A DNA stretch of 64,000 bases from Halococcus sediminicola. Its GTDB lineage: Archaea > Halobacteriota > Halobacteria > Halobacteriales > Halococcaceae. The translations under genes were made by a program, and so were the position numbers. Location of the stretch: contig NZ_BBMP01000022.1 in NCBI RefSeq assembly GCF_000755245.1, positions 434,001 through 498,000 on the forward strand, given 5' to 3'. Below, one piece after another: positions 63,984-64,000 of this stretch. Below the pieces are notes generated by a model, which was given only the letters and a program-made list of their open reading frames with translations, was not told where the DNA came from and made no database searches. Position 1 is the first letter of the stretch. Each line of letters starts with the position of its first letter.

Positions 63984-64000
63984 TGCGTATCTATTTCGAC

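Overview
The window is a stretch of haloarchaeal (class Halobacteria) chromosome. The evidence is consistent throughout: GC-rich codons, strongly acidic proteins, archaeal information-processing genes (RfcA, DNA polymerase D small subunit, Orc1/Cdc6, archaeal alanyl-tRNA synthetase, PurO) beside bacterial-type genes that haloarchaea are known to carry (UvrB, UvrC, NAD-dependent DNA ligase), Tat lipoproteins, a SAMP2 ubiquitin-like modifier, and many leaderless starts with a TATA-like box 25-33 bases upstream. Genus cannot be fixed by eye. No insertion sequences, CRISPR arrays or rRNA genes were seen. Almost all of the window is core genome with a few accessory islands.

Layout. 1-5031: end of an unknown gene, a stand-alone GIY-YIG protein, phosphosugar mutase, a Bat-type regulator, a gene-poor gap, then samp2 plus an acetyltransferase divergent from rfcA. 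5083-10344: SLC13-type transporter, TspO, alaS. 10417-15681: a NuoF-like / NuoG-like / formate dehydrogenase catalytic subunit operon with small zinc-ribbon proteins. 15700-17120: tRNA-Gln, purO, a phosphodiesterase. 17254-21915: a tightly overlapping four-gene cluster (metal-binding TackOD1-like protein, DUF2334 deacetylase-like protein, processive family 2 glycosyltransferase, GH26-like Tat lipoprotein) that looks like an extracellular polysaccharide making and trimming unit. 21995-23717: aspartate kinase and a GNAT-like protein.

23724-30333 is the replication-origin neighbourhood. DNA polymerase D small subunit, signal peptidase and orc1 lie on one side, the oapA-oapB-oapC genes on the other. 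Between them is a gene-free stretch with an AT-rich core flanked by inverted origin recognition boxes, i.e. a full oriC1-type origin. This synteny matches what I recall of the main origin of Haloferax volcanii.

30715-35157: small conserved haloarchaeal genes (RecA-fold protein without a P-loop, DUF2391 membrane protein, methyltransferase, YHS protein, rhodanese). 35233-43515: uvrB, a class I ribonucleotide reductase operon (nrdA-nrdB, the R2 having Phe at the radical-Tyr position and Glu as first metal ligand, as in class Ic enzymes), thioesterase, uvrC. 43542-47483: a membrane-spanning regulator with calcium-binding-type repeats outside and a winged helix inside, a Met/Glu-repeat lipoprotein, a perfect inverted repeat, and an ABC exporter. 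47499-60587: NAD ligase, class V aminotransferase, then an amino-acid block (metY-metX, serB, serA, thrC) with an NhaC antiporter. 60677-64000: HtrA-type Tat lipoprotein protease, TrmB-like regulator, PEBP lipoprotein and small membrane proteins.
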